Source: Carya illinoinensis (taxonomy: Eukaryota > Streptophyta > Magnoliopsida > Fagales > Juglandaceae). Taken from it: DNA of 64,000 nucleotides. This document shows, piece by piece, positions 24,539-35,255 of this stretch. Numbering within the stretch: the first letter of the stretch is position 1; each line of letters starts with the position of its first letter. Where the stretch lies: contig NC_056758.1 of NCBI RefSeq assembly GCF_018687715.1, positions 32,266,467 through 32,330,466 on the forward strand. Direction: 5' to 3'. The translations under genes and the position numbers were made by a program. The notes beneath the pieces were generated by a model. It had not been told where the DNA came from. It saw only the letters and a program-made list of their open reading frames with translations, and made no database searches.

Positions 24539-25881
24539 TGTTGCCCAGATGACTGACACAAGAAGGTGGGTGAATTGAGTTATATTAAAAAAATAATAAT
24601 TATAAATCAAATATATAATATAAAATATAAACAAAATATGAAATAACAATAAATATAAAGAGTAAGGGTAAGAGAGAAGCAAACTCAGTATGTTAACTAG
24701 GTTCGGCCCCACTGCCTACGTCCTCGCCTCAATCTACCCCTTGAGGATTCCCGAATTCACCATTCAACCTCCTTCAAGTGGAGATAGAAACCTATTACAC
24801 CTTTGAACAACACCGCTACAAAGGATCCGTGTAGAACACCCTCTACACTTGCAGTCACCTTACACGTGGTGATTCAACTATTCTCCGTGTAGAATACTTT
24901 CTACACGCACAAGGGTTATACACACCATTTTTTCTGATACAAGAGCTGATAGTAGGTAGGTTATCAGAAAACACTCTTCAATGAGTGAAATAAGAACAAT
25001 ACAGCGCAAACTATATTTCTCAAAATGAACAAGGATTAAAGCTCAATGTTTAGAGAAGAGAGAATGAAAGCTTTAAATGAATGTTGTATGCTCTTGGTGT
25101 TGTGAATGTGAAACTCTCAAATGATCTATTTATAGGTATATGAGATTTCATATTCAAATTTAAAAAGATTCACATGTCAAAGACAACATCATTCACTTTT
25201 TCAAAAAAAATCAAACCTAATCTTTTACTTTTGGTATATGACAAAAGGAGCACACTTTCATTTTCAAAAAATTCAAACCTAATCTTTTACTTTTTGCATA
25301 TGACAAAAGGAGCACACTTTCCTTTTTAAAAAAATTCAAACCTAATCTTTTACCTTTTGTATATGACAAAAGGAGCACACTTTACTTTTCAAATTTTTCA
25401 AACAAAATCATCTACATTTTGTATAAGTCTAAAAAAGCATCAATCACTTTTGAAAATATTCAAATAAAACATGCACATGTGAAAGATGACAATCAATCAT
25501 TTTTAATATTTTCAAAGTTCAACCATTTAATCAAGGCATGCACATGTAAAAGATGACAATCAATCATCTTTCAAAATTTTCAAATTTTAACTTTCAAAAA
25601 TATTCATGCACATGTGGAAAATGTATTTCAATGTTTTATGATAAAATATTAATTTTGAGCATTAATCCTAATTTCGAATTTTGAAGAGATTTACAACATT
25701 ACTCTATAACTTTAATATGAACTTGTTCCCTTCTTGCTCATACTTGTTTCCTTGATGTGCTTGATTCCATTGTGTAGACAACTTGAGTTTGAGACTTCTT
25801 TATTTTTTGAATTCATTTGTTATCATCAAAATTCATGTGTAGATATATAATTACACAAAACTTGAAACCTTGGGTTCAACA
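24539..25881 (-). repeat. 5' LTR of the copia element
   Basis: 1343 bp, homologous to 17317-18657 along its whole length with scattered substitutions (for example CTAACACAAG versus CTGACACAAG near the edge). On the - strand it begins TGTTGAACCC and ends GGGCAACA. A TATA-like CTATTTATAG word in both copies (about 25126-25135) fits an LTR promoter. Confidence 0.95.
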
Positions 25882-26476
25882 GAGAGGAATAGTTAAAGGA
25901 AATATTTTGGGGCCAAATGAGACTTTTGGCGTGCGTAGAAAAATGTGGATTTTGGAACATGTGTATTCGGCATCTTTTCATGCATATTGTTGAGTGTAAT
26001 ATATTTTTTATCTTGTGGTATTTAAATTATTACTTGCGGCACTATTTTGGTACCGTAAATTTTGATGCAGAGGTTGAAGAGGAGGAGACTGAACCCGAGG
26101 AGGTGGCTCTACCAAAGTATTGACTTAGAGTGTTTTATGTTAAAAATTATCTCTATTGGTTTTTATGTTATGTAATTTGGATTTGAAACGATGTTGAAAC
26201 TTGTAATATTTTATTATGTGTGATTTGAGCGAGTTTGTATTTAAACAAAATTATGGTACTTAATTATAAGACTTTTATTATCCGTTGCATGGTTTTATTG
26301 TACACTTGTTGCATATACACACACTTGGTACTTGACGATGGGATGCGTGACTCGTGTTGTCATTATCTTAATGCCTCGATTTTCATGTATCCGTACCTGA
26401 GAGTTGGGGGCGTCATAGATAGTATTAGAGCAGTTTAACTCTGGGTAAAACCACATGTCTCGTAAGTGCAGTACTA

Positions 26477-28640
26477 TATATTTTGTTTTCTTTTAAATAT
26501 TTGTTAAACATTTTTTAAAAAAATTAAAAAAAAAATCAATACTCTAGCAGTCACTTTCTTATAAATTAAGTGAAAAAAATAAAAATAAAATAAAATAAAA
26601 TATATAGAACGCTCAAATTGAGGGAACAAACTTAAGTAACATGGTATCATTTTTTCTCTTTTTAGAGCGATATCACAAATTACACTTTCATCACATTTTC
26701 ATTTTGCTATGCAAAATAGTACACATTTATGACTCTTCGACCATCCTCTATTTATTTATTTTTTTCAGTTTTGAGGTAGCGTATTCGCGGCCTCCTCTTT
26801 CTTTCTTGATTATTTCTTCGGATTTCTGTTGAATCGGAAACCGCATATTCTAATAGGAATATATGAACGTAGACCAAGAAAAATAGAATAACAGTATATG
26901 TGGGTGATTGATTTTTTTATTTTTTATTTTGGTAGCTGGGTATATAAGGAGTTTACAGAGGAAAAATGCATGTCGGGGCAAGGAGGAGAAAACTATATAT
27001 ATTTTGATCATGCATAGAGAGTCTCCATAAAGTCGTAAATTAAATTCAGCCGAAGCCGGCTGAATTGCTAAAAGAATGTTGACATTTCTATACAGTTTAG
27101 TACGACCACGGGGAAAGATTAGGCCACAAACAGGGAAGTCAGCTTACAAAGTTATTAGGTTCCTAAGCAACTCTTTCACTGGCTGTGCCTTTGCCTGCCC
27201 ACCAAAATTCTGTTGTTTACAAAACTGTGTCACGCGGCAGGAATCAGCAAACCCAAATGTTATTTCATAGAAGGCTCTGCTCCAGTAACTGCCCAAAAAA
27301 AACATTGAGAGAATCAGGGAAAGATGCTTATGAATTTTGGACAAGATAAAATAGATTTTCTGCAGACAATAAGAACCTATTTAGAACTTTGAATGCATCC
27401 CCCACTCTTCCCCCCCTCCTTCCAATAGAGAAAGTTGCTGGGTGAAATGTCAATCAAAGAGTTCATGTACACAACACCTTGAAAGTTCAAGGAATCCACA
27501 GGCACGTGCATACAAATATAAAAAACCGCTCAAGACATCCCAGCTAGATGTCACAGAGTGACTGCATCAATAGTCTCAGAATTTAGTCATGAGTCATGGC
27601 TAAATTTGTTACCATTTAGATTGCTTATTACAAAATTAGAATCGAGTTTATCTGGTTGTTTACATCCCAACAGTGGCCTCATTGTCCTGCTCAATGAAGC
27701 GCTTTTCTGCCAATCAGGTTTTTTGAGCCAAATAACTTTCATCATCTATACCCCTGCATAAGGTCCAAGGTCAACTTTAATGCCCCCTGGATTTGCTTTA
27801 CACCTCCACTCCGAGCTATTCTTCTATAATGGACAAGCCGAAATAGACTCATTCGCTAAGTTCTTTACTACAAACTCAGTCTTCATTATTCCTGAGCTGT
27901 CAACTGTCCCCCACCACCCCCCCCCCCCCCCTTTTTTTCCTGCCGAAACTACTATTGTAAAGTTATTGCACCCAACCACACCTAGTAATTATTCTAGTCA
28001 GTCCAATGAAGATTTGTTAATGGAATTCAAGAATCTATATGTCAGTAGTTGATGAAAGAATAGATAATTAGATATATAGGAGTTTTTTTAGTAGAGACAT
28101 CTTACTTAAAGGCGCAGCCATGTAAAAGCAAGGATGGAAATCGGGAGAAACGATGACTTCAACATCAAATTACATCCACAAGTATGTAGACATTACGACA
28201 TACACATAAACCGACTGGTTAATAAGGTGCGAAAATATGATGAAATGACATAATTTAATTTAAACAACAATCCAGGCAAAGTGACTAACTGTCACTAACA
28301 TTTCCACCCATCAGTTTCATAGGTCCAGTTCATTCAGCAAAAATCTTCAAAATAAAACATTTATAATTCATAATCTCATTAGGTATGTAGTTCATATTAA
28401 TCATGGATGAAAGACTATGATGGCAACTCGGATGAATGTCATGGAGAGACAAGTGGCATTAAAGCACTCATCCGTCATCCATTGATCCCTAGAGCTATGT
28501 AGGTATCAAGGAATCGCAATTTAGAAGGCATTCCTCTTTTGCAGAACAAAACAATCCTAGTGCGTTCACACAAGCGTATCACGATTGCAGGTTGAACAGA
28601 GTAAACAAAAAGCAGAAACAAAGCAAACCTTTTCTCATTC
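26477..28640. other. Intergenic region with no supported gene
   Basis: AT-rich to mixed sequence between the gypsy fragment and LCD. Short ORFs (26641-26832, 27144-27344 on -, 27558-27761, 27780-28052) match no family I know and have no convincing splice context. A C-run lies at about 27917-27931. The part from about 28300 to 28666 probably holds the LCD 3' UTR. Confidence 0.45.
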
Positions 28641-28666
28641 CAACAAAGGCAAACTGGCAAACTTTG

Positions 28667-30004
28667 TCAATAAAGATCCTCCTCCAAAACAATCCGATTA
28701 ATGGCATCCCTAAACTTAAAATAATCATCGATTCTATTATAAACCTGATGCGAAATTCGGGCATAACCCGTTATCAACCCATCCTTATCCTTGGGCTCAC
28801 ACTCGCCTTCCCCATTTTTGGGAGCACGATAATATATGGGTACTTCAACACCATACTTCTCTCTCAAATGCGACCTCAATCTCATAGCATCATCGTCGCT
28901 CGAAATGCACAATTTTGACGGCAACCCCACCATCACCATGCTGGCGCACATCTCCGGCGGTGACCCTAGGCTTGTCCCCCACGCCTCCGCGAGCATTTTC
29001 CCCATCTTCAACACCTGTACGTGGTTTCTTCTCATGATACCCTCGCTCCCGCCTTCGAAACGGTTCACGAAGTCTGTGATCGCCGGCACAACGAGCTGTG
29101 GAGTGTAGTCTCGGGTCCCAATCCACGAGCTCTCAATGGGGAGTCCGTTCCCGTACTCGTGAGAGACCACCGGGTGGTGTATTTCAGAGGAGGACGCATT
29201 CGATCTTCGACAGTAGAGGAAAGCAACAGAGGGCGGTGCGAAGAACCATTTGTAGAGATTGCTCACGTAGAAATCGGCTCCGATTTGTTGCACGTCAACG
29301 GGGACGCTGCCTATGGCGTGCGCAGCGTCGACGAAGACCTGGTCCACTCCTTCTTCCCTGCAGATTTTGACGAGTTCGCGAACCGGAATTAAAACAGATG
29401 GCATTGATGTAATATGATCGATTATTGCCAGCCTGACTTTTCGGCCGCCGGATTTTGCTTTCGATAGTCCTTTTCTGAACTCGGTAATGACCTCAGTGTT
29501 CGATTTCACCGGAAAAGGAAGGTCAACCTCAATGACTGAGCCTCCGGCGTGCGTGACGTAGGCTTGGATGGATTTCTTCACGGCCGGGAAGGCGCAGCTG
29601 AACATGACGACGGCGTCGTTTTGGTGGTGGGAGAATCGGCGACCGATTTGCTGGAGGACTATGGCGGCGGCGGTGGTGGCATTATCGACGAGCGAGACCT
29701 CGTCGATGTGGTCGGCGTTGATTAGGGTTTGGACGAGAGCGCGTGAGCGGAGGAGGTTAGGTCGGAGCACGGAGAAGTAGAAGTGGTCAGGTTGTTGGAG
29801 GAAACAGAGTTGCCAGGAGCGCTGGGCTGCGAGTACGGACCCAGGGCAGCACCCGAAGCTGCCGTTATTGATCCGGGCTACGCCGGCTTCGTGGTGAGAG
29901 AATTCGGATTGAACCTCCGAATCGGTAATAAAGCCGGAAAGTCTGGGCTTTTTGGTGGTGGTGCCATTTCCGACGCCATTACGAGGATCTTCTTCTTTGT
30001 CCAT
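28667..30004 (-). CDS. LCD: L-cysteine desulfhydrase (PLP-dependent, aminotransferase class V fold)
   Basis: A single open frame of 445 residues. I chose ATG 30004 (context GCCATGGAC, MDKEEDPRNG) over an upstream in-frame ATG at 30136, because the extra 44 residues are poorly conserved-looking leader and the inner start has an ideal context. The fold is that of class V aminotransferases: PLP-ring Asp226 with His229 in DAAHAIG, and the Schiff-base Lys252 in SNLYKW. The Asn-rich NGSFG(C)CP entry and the ARISHQVYN region near the C-terminus match plant LCD. The known Arabidopsis homologue degrades L-cysteine to H2S, pyruvate and ammonia in sulfur metabolism and H2S signalling. Length fits (about 450 residues). 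No introns or damage are seen. Nifs-like cysteine desulfurases share the fold but differ at these motifs. Confidence 0.93.
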   Translation of the reverse strand: MDKEEDPRNGVGNGTTTKKPRLSGFITDSEVQSEFSHHEAGVARINNGSFGCCPGSVLAAQRSWQLCFLQQPDHFYFSVLRPNLLRSRALVQTLINADHIDEVSLVDNATTAAAIVLQQIGRRFSHHQNDAVVMFSCAFPAVKKSIQAYVTHAGGSVIEVDLPFPVKSNTEVITEFRKGLSKAKSGGRKVRLAIIDHITSMPSVLIPVRELVKICREEGVDQVFVDAAHAIGSVPVDVQQIGADFYVSNLYKWFFAPPSVAFLYCRRSNASSSEIHHPVVSHEYGNGLPIESSWIGTRDYTPQLVVPAITDFVNRFEGGSEGIMRRNHVQVLKMGKMLAEAWGTSLGSPPEMCASMVMVGLPSKLCISSDDDAMRLRSHLREKYGVEVPIYYRAPKNGEGECEPKDKDGLITGYARISHQVYNRIDDYFKFRDAINRIVLEEDLY

Positions 30005-30170
30005 GGCTACCTGATGAGGAAGCTTTAGGGCTTTACGAAATGCCAAATACTCGAGCTGTGCCTTGTCGATAAAATAGAAAGCGAGAGCGAGAGAGGGTGT
30101 GTGTCCGCGCGCGTGCGCCTGGCGTCGGTGGGACACTTGTCGTTTCAGGAAAGGATTGTCTACTCTCTAT
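30005..30170 (-). promoter_or_regulatory. LCD 5' leader/core promoter region
   Basis: Upstream of the chosen LCD start the - strand holds a CT-rich tract (30080-30098, GAGA type on +) and GC-rich CGCGCG words near 30106-30117, in contrast to the AT-rich sequence from 30185 onward. No clear TATA box was found close by. The in-frame ATG at 30136 would lie in this leader. Confidence 0.35.
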
Positions 30171-30236
30171 CTTCCTTCAAACGTAGTATACAATCTAAAA
30201 AAATTATTATATTTTAGATGAGTATTACGATTTGTT

Positions 30237-30450
30237 ATAAATTTATTTATATGACCATTTAGTCATTAATTAAAATTAATTTTTAATTATTAATTAAAAT
30301 TATTAAATTATTAATTAAAACTTATATTTAACCCTTAATTAACTAGTTATTAGCTAAATATTATTAATTTTATTGTTAATTTTTATTAATTATTTATTAT
30401 ATTTTAACTAAATATTATATTTAAATTATTTTATTCGATTTATAACTTTT
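30237..30450. repeat. Chimeric fragment: shared AT block joined to Tekay LTR interior
   Basis: 30237-30365 matches 15497-15640, and 30366-30450 matches the interior of the Tekay LTR (about 15870-15955 and 53013-53100; CTATTTATTATATTTTAG-type words and TTATTCGATTTATA). The LTR start and the 20-bp junction present at 15641 are absent. It is a deletion derivative or a fragment of a variant LTR. Confidence 0.6.
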
Positions 30451-32510
30451 AAAATAAAAAAATAAAGCTTTAAACTTGCTTTTATGGTTTAAAGATATTA
30501 AACTAATAAAAAAATCATTACAATTTAACAAGATATTATATATAGATAGGCGGTCTTACACATAATTGCACTCATCGAGAACAATGTGGCCCACTAATTA
30601 TTATTTAAAAAATAAATAACCAATGTTTTTACATGTATGTTCATATTAAAAAAGTTATTCATAATTTCACATCACATATTTTATATATTTTAAAATTAAT
30701 TTTTATTAATTTTAATTTAATTTTATTATTATTAAACTAATTGAATTATTCTATTTATCATCTATATACTATATATTTATAATAAAAAAATAAAATAAAT
30801 ATAGTGTCTGAAAATTATTTTTTTCGTATTCCCTTTGATTGATTTATTTACTAAGTTTTGCTTTGGAGTGGTACAGTATGTTTTGGAGATTAAAGCATCA
30901 TCCACTAGCTAACTGACACATCAGTATTGTAGAAAAAAAAAATCCATGAGGAAGACAATATTAAATTTTTGTCCAAAATACCCTAAAATCTATTTTCACT
31001 CCTGGAGATTGTAGATGTATAATACATACCCACCAGACGCTACAGTTGCGCCCCTTCGATATTCTCCATCAGTCGTCGCCATCAGTCGTTGCCGAAACAG
31101 TAGAAGCCTAGTTGTAGTTGAAACTGCAAGGTCAGCAGCTTGTTGCAACTGGGAGGGCTAGCTAGGTTCAGCAATTAATTCCTTTGTTCCTCCTCCCTCT
31201 TTCTTCTCAATTTTCATCCTCTCAAACGTGACCTGCAATTTACAACAAAATAAAAAAAAAAATGGAAGTAAGGAAATATTTATATGTGAGGCTCATTTGC
31301 TGGATCCGATGGCTGGGTAACTAATTAATTCTCTCATGGGTAGGAATTATAGACTTCGAAAGTACCGCTCTTACATTTAACTTTTACTAGTGAAATATCT
31401 CATGCATGCAACTTCCTGAGCTTAACTTTTAGCAAACAAATTTTGAGCATAAACTCATCTTTTAAGGATTCGATAATTGCTAGGAACGATGGCTCAAAAG
31501 TGAGGCCAGCATGAAATATCCCTTAAACATTTTAACCTTGCTCAAGAACTAACTCGTATTTCCTAACAAGAGCCCCACCAAAGCAGCCCCAATGCTAGCA
31601 TCTATGGCGTTGAAATACGCAAGAGATATCTTGCTTTGAAATATGGCACATGAGGTTATATACAAGATAAAGGAGCTGATACACAAGGCAAAAGACGAGG
31701 CAAATGAGACAGCACATAAGTTAGGAAAGGCAATCCAAACTTCTTTGAAGTTCACATCATCAATGTCCATGGGAACGACATTCATGGCGTTGAGGGGCGA
31801 GGGCTTTTATGAGAGAGAGAGAGAGAGAAGGGTGAGGGATGGGAATGACGTTGAGGGATTTGATGAGAGATAGACAAGGATGGTGGAGGGATTAAGTTTT
31901 GGTGCGGTGCAAACCATTCCTAATTTAATGAGTGGATTATGTGGCATAATATTATTGATCGTTGTTCTCAACTCTTGATTAAAATAACCAGTCAAAAAGT
32001 ATTTTCTTCCTTATTAACTTGGATGATTCACTTTAATAAAAACCTAAATAATTCATATATATATACACGTGTGTGTAAGTTATTTTATAAGAAAGTCTTA
32101 TATCATCTTTCATTTAATCAATATGTGATTTGTTATTTTTATCATTCTAATTAAACATACATATTTAAATATTAAGATATAATAATAAAAATAATAAATT
32201 ACATATTAATTAGATAGATATGTATGGTATAAAGTTTTAATTTAAAAATTTTGTATATGTACATAAGATTATCATTGTCAAAAAGTTCCAAACACTAAAT
32301 TAAATACAGTTCTTCTGTATACAATAGAGAACCTACAGTCACCACGCACTAATGTCCAACATGACTAGGTTTCACGTAAGCTACTAAAAAAATGAAAAAA
32401 GAAAAGAAGAAAAAGAAAAAAAAAAAAAAAAAAAAAAGAATAGCAATAAACGAGAAGAAAGCACCTCGGTCATTGGGTCTAGTGATATCCCATGAAAAAG
32501 AACAAGAAAA
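30451..32510. other. AT-rich intergenic region with uncertain small ORFs
   Basis: No supported gene. Two ORFs lie face to face: 31549-31785 (-), with a hydrophobic span (VSFASSFALCISSFILYI) that could be a membrane segment, and 31643-31873 (+), with amphipathic KAKDEANETAHKLGKA. Only one can be real, and possibly neither is. A possible short terminal exon on - near 31145-31226 (after TTGCAG) was also seen. I recognise no family. Confidence 0.3.
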
Positions 32511-32519
32511 TCGTCCCTA

Positions 32520-32636
32520 GGGTGTTCGCATTTTCGTTCTGGAACCCAACTTCTCCTCCTAACAAAATCAACTCTTCTCCTGCATTTTCGTCTCCGAGAT
32601 TTGACGTGGTGGCAAAGTACGAAAATGCGAACACCC
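32520..32636. repeat. Perfect 17-bp inverted repeat
   Basis: GGGTGTTCGCATTTTCG at 32520-32536 and its exact reverse complement at 32620-32636 are separated by 83 bp of normal-complexity sequence. An ORF (32492-32758, +) spans it without clear family. It could be a transposon-end pair or a transcript stem. Confidence 0.8.
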
Positions 32637-32746
32637 TCTTGCAAAAGGTACACACTCTCTCTCTTTCTCTCGTTCTCTTGCTCTCTCACAGAAGTTTTGA
32701 ATGTTGTCCTACATTTATTAAGTTTTTGGTATTTTTAAAACTGTTA

Positions 32747-33353
32747 GAGCATCTTTAATAGGTTAGTTAAAATTAAAGATATTTTTAATAAATATAAGAT
32801 AAATGTAATTTTTAACTATTTTATTTACGTAAGTCCTCACATTAAATTATCTATTTATTCTTTAGATAATAATAAAATAATATTAATTTAATATATGTTT
32901 TTATCATATTTTACCATTATATTAACTATATAGTAATTAGTAATTATATTCTAATTAAATTATTGGTTAACATATCATATTTTTAATAGTCATTTAATAT
33001 TAATAACCACAAATTTTTAATTAAATTTATATAAAATTCAATATAAATGCCAAATAATAAATTTAATATAATGCTAATAATTCTTGTTGACATTAATTGC
33101 TGTAGTAAAAGCCAAAGAAATTGAGAGCTTTCTGAGAAAATGTTGAGGGAAAAGAGAGAGTGTTACAAAAAAAAATAATAAACAAAATATTTGGTCAATG
33201 AACAATTTATATCAAATTTGACTTTACTTTTACAAATATTGTAGCTAAAAGCCAAATTTTTTGACTTTACATAATCTATTGCTGTCAACTTTTGATCCAT
33301 AATAGCTAAAAGAGAATCTTTTTTTGCATATGCATATTTCATTGAGAGTACTC
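32747..33353. mobile_element. Tourist/PIF-Harbinger-like MITE
   Basis: 607 bp with degenerate terminal inverted repeats (GAGCATCTTTAATAGG at the left, GAGTACTCTCAATGAA read inward from the right), flanked by the 3-bp duplication TTA at 32744-32746 and 33354-33356. A TWA target site and GAGCATC ends are typical of this superfamily. The interior is AT-rich and non-coding. TIR identity is modest, so this is a probable call. Confidence 0.5.
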
Positions 33354-33509
33354 TTATAATAAAGTTTCTACAAATGGGATATGTCTCATGGTAGATGTTA
33401 TAAAACCTATGTTTTATAGTTATAAAATTTTCAATATTTTATTAATAAAGAAATTCAAAAATAGATAACAAAATCTTATATGTTTCGGTTCTGAAACTCA
33501 ACAAATATA

Positions 33510-34250
33510 TTTTTGTTTCTTGACTCAAAACCGAAATGCTCAATATTCACAATATCCACAAGATTATCAACTATGTTCACAAAACCAGCAGAATACCAAC
33601 ACAGATCTATACAAGAATATACAACAGCTTCCAGATCCAATATAAGCACGAATCAACAAGATAACCGAGAGAAAATATATCAAAAAATTAGCAAGGAAAT
33701 AAGCATGAACAATGAAACAAGAAAAATAAGTAAAACATAGAAAGAACACACCGATATACGTGGTTCGACCCTAATGGTCTACATCCACGGCAGGAATGGT
33801 CTCAGAGATCTTTATTGATAACCCAATAATCACAGAGAATCCTCAGTTCATGGTGATACAAAACCCTCTCATTTCTCACATAGAAATTGCACGGATTTCT
33901 CACTCAAGAGCAAGCCCTAGAAAAAACCCTAGAACAATCGCCCCTTTCTCTCCCTCTCTGGCTCTCTGATTTTCAACCGATGAAATGAGTCTGCCTCTTA
34001 GGGTTATAACACATAAGTGAGTATATATATTGATGCAATAGATCTGCAACAAGTGTCTCACACCCAGCGGTTCAGATCACCTCTTCAGATTGCACAGCAC
34101 ATGCTTCTCACGTGCCTGTTTAAATGCTGACTTAAAAACTTCAAGGAATCAGATCGAGCCACAAGACCTTCAACACTTAAACACATTTTAAACTCATTAG
34201 TAAGCATAGAGAATAGAAAGAAATGATTGGACATACATATTACAGTAGAC
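33510..34250. repeat. LTR-like remnant
   Basis: The segment contains ACGTGGTTCGACC and TACATCCACGG words near 33759-33790, followed by a TATA-like TATATATAT near 34023. Such words are typical of plant copia LTRs. No second LTR, PBS or TSD was found, so it may be an eroded solo LTR. Support is by resemblance only. Confidence 0.35.
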
Positions 34251-34263
34251 TTGAACATTATAT

Positions 34264-34455
34264 TTGTTTTCACAAATAAGATGAGATAAGTTAAGATGAA
34301 AATTGAAAATTGAATAAAATATTATTAAAATATATTTTTTTAATATTATTATTTTGAAATTTAAAAAATTGAATTATTTATTTTATTTTGTGTAAATTAA
34401 AAAAATTATAATAATTAAATAAGATGAGATGAATCGAAAAATTTTGTGAAAACAA
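34264..34455. mobile_element. MITE (GATGAGAT family)
   Basis: 192 bp with 13-bp inverted ends TTGTTTTCACAAA at 34264-34276 and its complement at 34443-34455, then GATGAGAT words just inside both ends. The interior (GAAAATTGAAAATTGAATAAAATATT...) is shared with 47583-47770 and 15385-15505. Non-coding. Confidence 0.6.
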
Positions 34456-34779
34456 TCTAGGGTCTCTCTCTCCATTTCAATTTACCCATTCTAATTTTTT
34501 CACTAATGCAAATCAAAATTTTTTTCATTTTTTTAACTATGACTTTGGAGTTTTGGGCAACAAAACGGTCACTACAAGAGATATGATTTTTTGAGACAAA
34601 AAATTTTGTCTCAAAAAATGGAAATTTCGTCCCTAAAAGTTTTGGGAGACGAAAAAATTTCATCTCTATTTTGTCTCAAAAAGGCTGTCTCAGAAAGTTT
34701 TCAGAGACGAAAATTGATTTTCGTCTCCGAAAAGTATTTTTAGGGACGAAATTGGGCGGAACCGGTCGAAACCGTTCGA

Positions 34780-35115
34780 ACGGGAAATTTTTTCTGAGAC
34801 AAAAGAATGTCGTCTCAGAATCTAGTTCGAACGGAAATATTTTTGTTTGAACAACATGAAATGTTAATTCGAACCAATAACCATATCTGACCAAGTTTGT
34901 TCGAAGAAAAATATTAACTGTTCGAACAAATAATCTATTTACAGAAATCTTCTGTTCGAACGGACTTTTAGAAATGAATTTATTCGAACGAGTATTTAGT
35001 TGTTCGAACGAACGCATGGATTGTATTTCCCGGTAAGTTCGAATGGGTATATTTTTGTTCGAATGGGAATTTATTGGTTCGAATGGATATGTTTTTGTTC
35101 GAATGTATGCATAAA
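34780..35115. repeat. Left subterminal TTCGAA palindrome array
   Basis: About a dozen copies of GTTCGAAC-like palindromes (variants GTTCGAACGG, ATTCGAAC, GTTCGAATGG) lie in 340 bp next to the left terminus, in both orientations since the core is self-complementary. In En/Spm, subterminal repeats are the binding sites of the TNPA protein; a comparable role is inferred here. Confidence 0.8.
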
Positions 35116-35255
35116 TGGTAATTTACCATTCAAACGGCATTGATCAAACAAAATGAAATTGATACTAATACAAATTGTAATCTATATACATCAATTGTTC
35201 AAATGTTTACAAACATCGTAAATATAAAAGGCTATTAAAAAAAAAAACAAATGAA

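Larger units (their letters stand above)
17317..25881 (-). mobile_element. Full-length SIRE/Maximus-like Ty1/copia retrotransposon
   Basis: Two LTRs (17317-18657 and 24539-25881, 1341 and 1343 bp; TGTTGCCC...TTCAACA) bound the element. A perfect 5-bp target duplication GAGAG lies at 17312-17316 and 25882-25886. The PBS lies next to the right (5') LTR, so the element reads on the - strand in the order gag, protease, integrase, RT, RNase H, which is copia. Long 1.3-kb LTRs, an extended gag and extra sequence after pol fit the SIRE/Maximus lineage; the lineage call is by pattern. Several substitutions separate the two LTR starts, and stops interrupt every ORF, so it is not young. Confidence 0.95.
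15661..26476 (+). mobile_element. Partial Tekay-type gypsy (5' LTR plus PBS region), split by a copia insertion
   Basis: 15661-17316 and 25887-26417 together form one LTR of about 2187 bp, matching the LTRs at 52812-54988 and 59379-61613. It starts TGTGATACCC and ends GTCATA (GTCACA in the other copies). Homology runs on through the primer-binding region (GTATTAGAGCAG) to GTGCAGTACTA at about 26476 and then stops, so this is a truncated element and not a solo LTR. The SIRE-like copia occupies 17317-25881. The 20 bp upstream (15641-15660) match the flank of the complete element at 52792-52811. Confidence 0.85.

Noticed and set aside
15661..26417. Interpretation as a solo LTR
   Set aside because: Homology continues past the LTR end through the primer-binding region to about 26476, so it is a truncated element.
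29021..29392. ORFs on the + strand over the LCD gene
   Set aside because: Antisense shadows of a GC-rich coding region; the - frame has the complete PLP-enzyme motifs.
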